From the IMG/VR virus record IMGVR_UViG_3300025120_000615, positions 1 through 22,543 of that record: a stretch of 22,543 nt of DNA; one strand, 5' to 3'. This document shows, piece after piece, positions 20,495-22,543 of the stretch. Origin of the DNA: a virus. The notes beneath the pieces were generated by a model. It did not search any database. It worked only from the letters and a program-made list of their open reading frames with translations, and was not told the DNA's origin. The position numbers and the translations under genes were made by a program. Each line of letters opens with the position of its first letter. Position 1 is the stretch's first letter.

Positions 20495-22543
20495 TTATTT
20501 ATTTTCTAATATTTTTATTCTAGCTTCTAGTTCTTGTATTGCTTTCATTAAATATATATTCATTCCTGATGGATTAAATTGGTATCTTTTTTCTCCACTT
20601 TCTTCATCTTCAACTAAAGGATATGCTTCTGGAAATTTATCAACTTCATTTTGTGCTATATAACCTTTTTGTTTTTTTTCTGTATTATCTTGATTGTTAA
20701 AATGAAATTCTTTAGGTTGTAAATCTTTAAATTTATCTAAAATATTTTCATTCCAATTAGTTATATTCTTTTTTAATCTTTTATCTGAACTTCCTGAATT
20801 ATAAGAAGTACTAGTTGAAGTTATTACTATTGCACCACATACTGTTGATCCATTATGTCTAAATTGAACTGCAGTATGAGTTCCACTATGACCACCTATT
20901 ATCATACTAACACCAGATTGAGTATTTATATGCACAAAGTTATTAGTTGATGGGTAGGTTGAAGTTGGTGTTCCAAAAAAAACATCGTTACCTTGAAAAC
21001 GCATTTTTATTGCAGAAGAAGTATTTGATACTCCACTTAATATACAAAAATCTCCTGCTGAAACAGTATCTGTTGCTAAAGAATAATCTACACTGCTATT
21101 TTCTCCTGTTCCAAGAGTTAATTGAGGGGTACTTGATTGGCCCGCTGGTCTAAATATTTCAAATTTAGTTCGGGGTTGATCAGTTCCTATTCCTACTTGT
21201 CCATCAGCATCAATAGTCATTCTCCTTTGAATACCAGATGCTCCTGCTGAAGTCCAAAACTCCAATTTACCGTTGTTATTTCCTGATTGTCTAACGGCTC
21301 CTATCATTGCATTTCTTGTACCACCGCTACCAAAAGATATAATACCTAAATTTTGTCCATTAGTATCTGTTGTTGGTGTAAGCAATTCTAAAACACCAGC
21401 ATAACCTGCTGTAGCACCACCCATTATAGTTAACACTTTATAACCATACCCTACTTGGTCAGGAGAACCTGTTCCTATTCCTACGTTTCCATTTATATCT
21501 ATCATCATTTTGCTGTCAGCAATACCAGCACTATTCTGATCAGAAACTGAATCAACTAAAAAATGTAATTCTTGTCTAGCCGCACCATCCCCAATGGATT
21601 TTGCAACAATACCTACTTTTCTATAATATGAATTAGTAGCTTCAGAATAACCTAAACTAATTCCACCAAAAACACCAGAACCAGCATTTGCACCTTGACC
21701 AAAATGAGCATTAAAAGATGAAGCAGTTCCATTTACTTGAAGAGTTGTTTGGGGGGTTGTTATTCCTATTCCTACGTTGCCTCTTGAGAAAAATGAATTA
21801 CCGCCGTATTGTAATGTTAAGTTTGGATCTTGACCTACTTGAGCAAAAAATTGAAAATCAGAGGCACCTTCTGTAAAACGTATTCTACCAAAATTAGTAG
21901 TACCTTCTTGTTGAAAATTTATATCGTAATCTGTAGCATTCGTTGCAGATAACAAAGTTAACGACCTTGACCCAGTCAATGTGCTAGAACCTATAGTAAC
22001 ATTTCCATCAGACGAGATTCGCATTTTTTCTGTAGAACCACCAGTAGCAAACAATATATTAGATTGAGAACGAATTGCAAAATCATCAGTAGTACTACTT
22101 GTTATCATATCTCCTGTAGAAGTAGCAACTTGTAAGCCTGCTTTAAAGACACTTGCATTGTCAAATCTTAATCTTAAATTATCATTATTATCAATATCTA
22201 TTCCATCTCCATTTACCATTATCATTCCTGAAAAAGTTGCGGTTTGATTATCGTCAAGAATTAAAGCATTAACTTGAGTATCTCCATTTCTTTTTGTTAA
22301 AAACCTTAATTTACCACCAGTTCCTGCATCTGTTTCTGAAACTATTGTTGAAAGTATATCGGCTGTAGATGCTTTTTTAAAGTTTAAATATTGGGTTTCT
22401 GCTGATATAGTCACTTCCCCTGCAAAAGTTGCTGAACTTCCATTTATTAATAATTCTTGAGTATTACCAACTCTAAATTCTAAAGCAGTTGAGCTATGTC
22501 CTGTATCTATAATCCCACTTGAATTACCATTACTATATGAAAG
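20495..22543 (-). CDS. Tail fibre with C-terminal S74 self-cleaving chaperone, 5' end beyond window
   Basis: Receptor-binding or side tail fibre. A GTG at 22414 has been taken as its start, but the frame continues without a stop to the window edge, adding 44 residues (ending NGSSATFAGEV) in the same fibre style, so the true start is outside. The visible part is 683 residues. It has recurring beta units ending in a (G)NV(G/T)IG-type step: DGNVTIG, RGNVGIG, NGNVGIG, DGQVGIG, spaced by roughly 75-100 residues. The C-terminus is an S74 intramolecular chaperone: SDKRLKKNI at about 20,790-20,763 with Ser (20786-20788) and Lys five residues on (20771-20773) as the cleavage dyad, then GYIAQNEVDKFPEAYPLV and a terminal coiled-coil helix (IYLMKAIQELEARIKILENK). 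Autocleavage before the Ser would release about 97 residues after trimer folding. Confidence 0.9.
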   Translation of the reverse strand, partial: LSYSNGNSSGIIDTGHSSTALEFRVGNTQELLINGSSATFAGEVTISAETQYLNFKKASTADILSTIVSETDAGTGGKLRFLTKRNGDTQVNALILDDNQTATFSGMIMVNGDGIDIDNNDNLRLRFDNASVFKAGLQVATSTGDMITSSTTDDFAIRSQSNILFATGGSTEKMRISSDGNVTIGSSTLTGSRSLTLLSATNATDYDINFQQEGTTNFGRIRFTEGASDFQFFAQVGQDPNLTLQYGGNSFFSRGNVGIGITTPQTTLQVNGTASSFNAHFGQGANAGSGVFGGISLGYSEATNSYYRKVGIVAKSIGDGAARQELHFLVDSVSDQNSAGIADSKMMIDINGNVGIGTGSPDQVGYGYKVLTIMGGATAGYAGVLELLTPTTDTNGQNLGIISFGSGGTRNAMIGAVRQSGNNNGKLEFWTSAGASGIQRRMTIDADGQVGIGTDQPRTKFEIFRPAGQSSTPQLTLGTGENSSVDYSLATDTVSAGDFCILSGVSNTSSAIKMRFQGNDVFFGTPTSTYPSTNNFVHINTQSGVSMIIGGHSGTHTAVQFRHNGSTVCGAIVITSTSTSYNSGSSDKRLKKNITNWNENILDKFKDLQPKEFHFNNQDNTEKKQKGYIAQNEVDKFPEAYPLVEDEESGEKRYQFNPSGMNIYLMKAIQELEARIKILENK

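Noticed and set aside
20947-21153. Plus-strand ORF inside the tail fibre gene
   Set aside because: A shadow of the fibre reading frame with Lys/Leu-rich low-complexity sequence and no leader or neighbours on that strand.
20495-22543. Diversity-generating retroelement target in the tail fibre
   Set aside because: No C-type lectin-like variable region, template repeat or reverse transcriptase is seen; the C-terminus is an S74 chaperone.
1-22543. tRNA genes, CRISPR arrays, insertion sequences, homing endonucleases or introns
   Set aside because: I scanned for cloverleaf-like runs, regularly spaced repeats, transposase motifs and interrupted genes and saw none; a tool search would be needed to exclude degenerate cases.

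Overview
The window looks like one segment of a T4-type contractile-tailed phage (or prophage-like) genome. It is very AT-rich, and every gene I can support lies on the minus strand, so transcription runs from high to low coordinates. Start codons lack Shine-Dalgarno sequences and instead sit behind A-rich or AT-rich leaders. With the low GC, this suggests a Bacteroidota (Flavobacteriia-like) host. That host call is inference; the T4-type assignment rests on recognisable gp18, gp19, gp26, UvsX, gp32, gp41, RNase H and NrdA/B homologues.

Reading in the direction of transcription, the first region (22543 to about 8980) is the late virion module. It holds a tail fibre with a C-terminal S74 self-cleaving chaperone (cut by the window edge), a small coiled-coil protein, the tail sheath, the tail tube and a strong intrinsic terminator. 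Next come a gp26-like baseplate hub/chaperone gene with an overlapping +1-frame ORF, a tape-measure protein, a small 29-residue-repeat protein, a large tube-cap-like baseplate protein, a LysM/gp53-like wedge protein, and a 1058-residue baseplate hub ending in an M23 endopeptidase-like domain. A 202-residue protein of unknown role marks the junction.

The second region (8323 to 1) is the replication and nucleotide module. It has a compact family A DNA polymerase in place of the family B enzyme expected of T4, an unknown 145-155 residue protein, a gp32-like ssDNA-binding protein, UvsX recombinase, a FEN-type RNase H/5' exonuclease, a DnaB/gp41 helicase, and class I ribonucleotide reductase small and large subunits (NrdA cut by the other edge). 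Together these make dNTPs, unwind and coat DNA, synthesise DNA, remove primers and drive recombination-dependent replication.

The signals not explained by simple gene calling are: (1) a motif, coding-strand ATATTTATAA, just upstream of six late genes; it is the reverse complement of the T4 late-promoter core TATAAATA; (2) two T7 slippery runs inside the gp26/downstream-ORF overlap, suggesting a tail-chaperone frameshift; (3) a GC-rich perfect 9-bp hairpin inside the first codons of uvsX; (4) a hairpin plus AU-rich leader before the gp32 gene, placed like the T4 gene 32 autoregulatory element; (5) a gp32 with no cysteines but with a bacterial-SSB-like DDLPF tail; (6) an M23 domain in which the conserved YxH histidine appears lost. 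No tRNA, CRISPR array, insertion sequence or DGR was seen, and there is no gene-free stretch over 300 bases.
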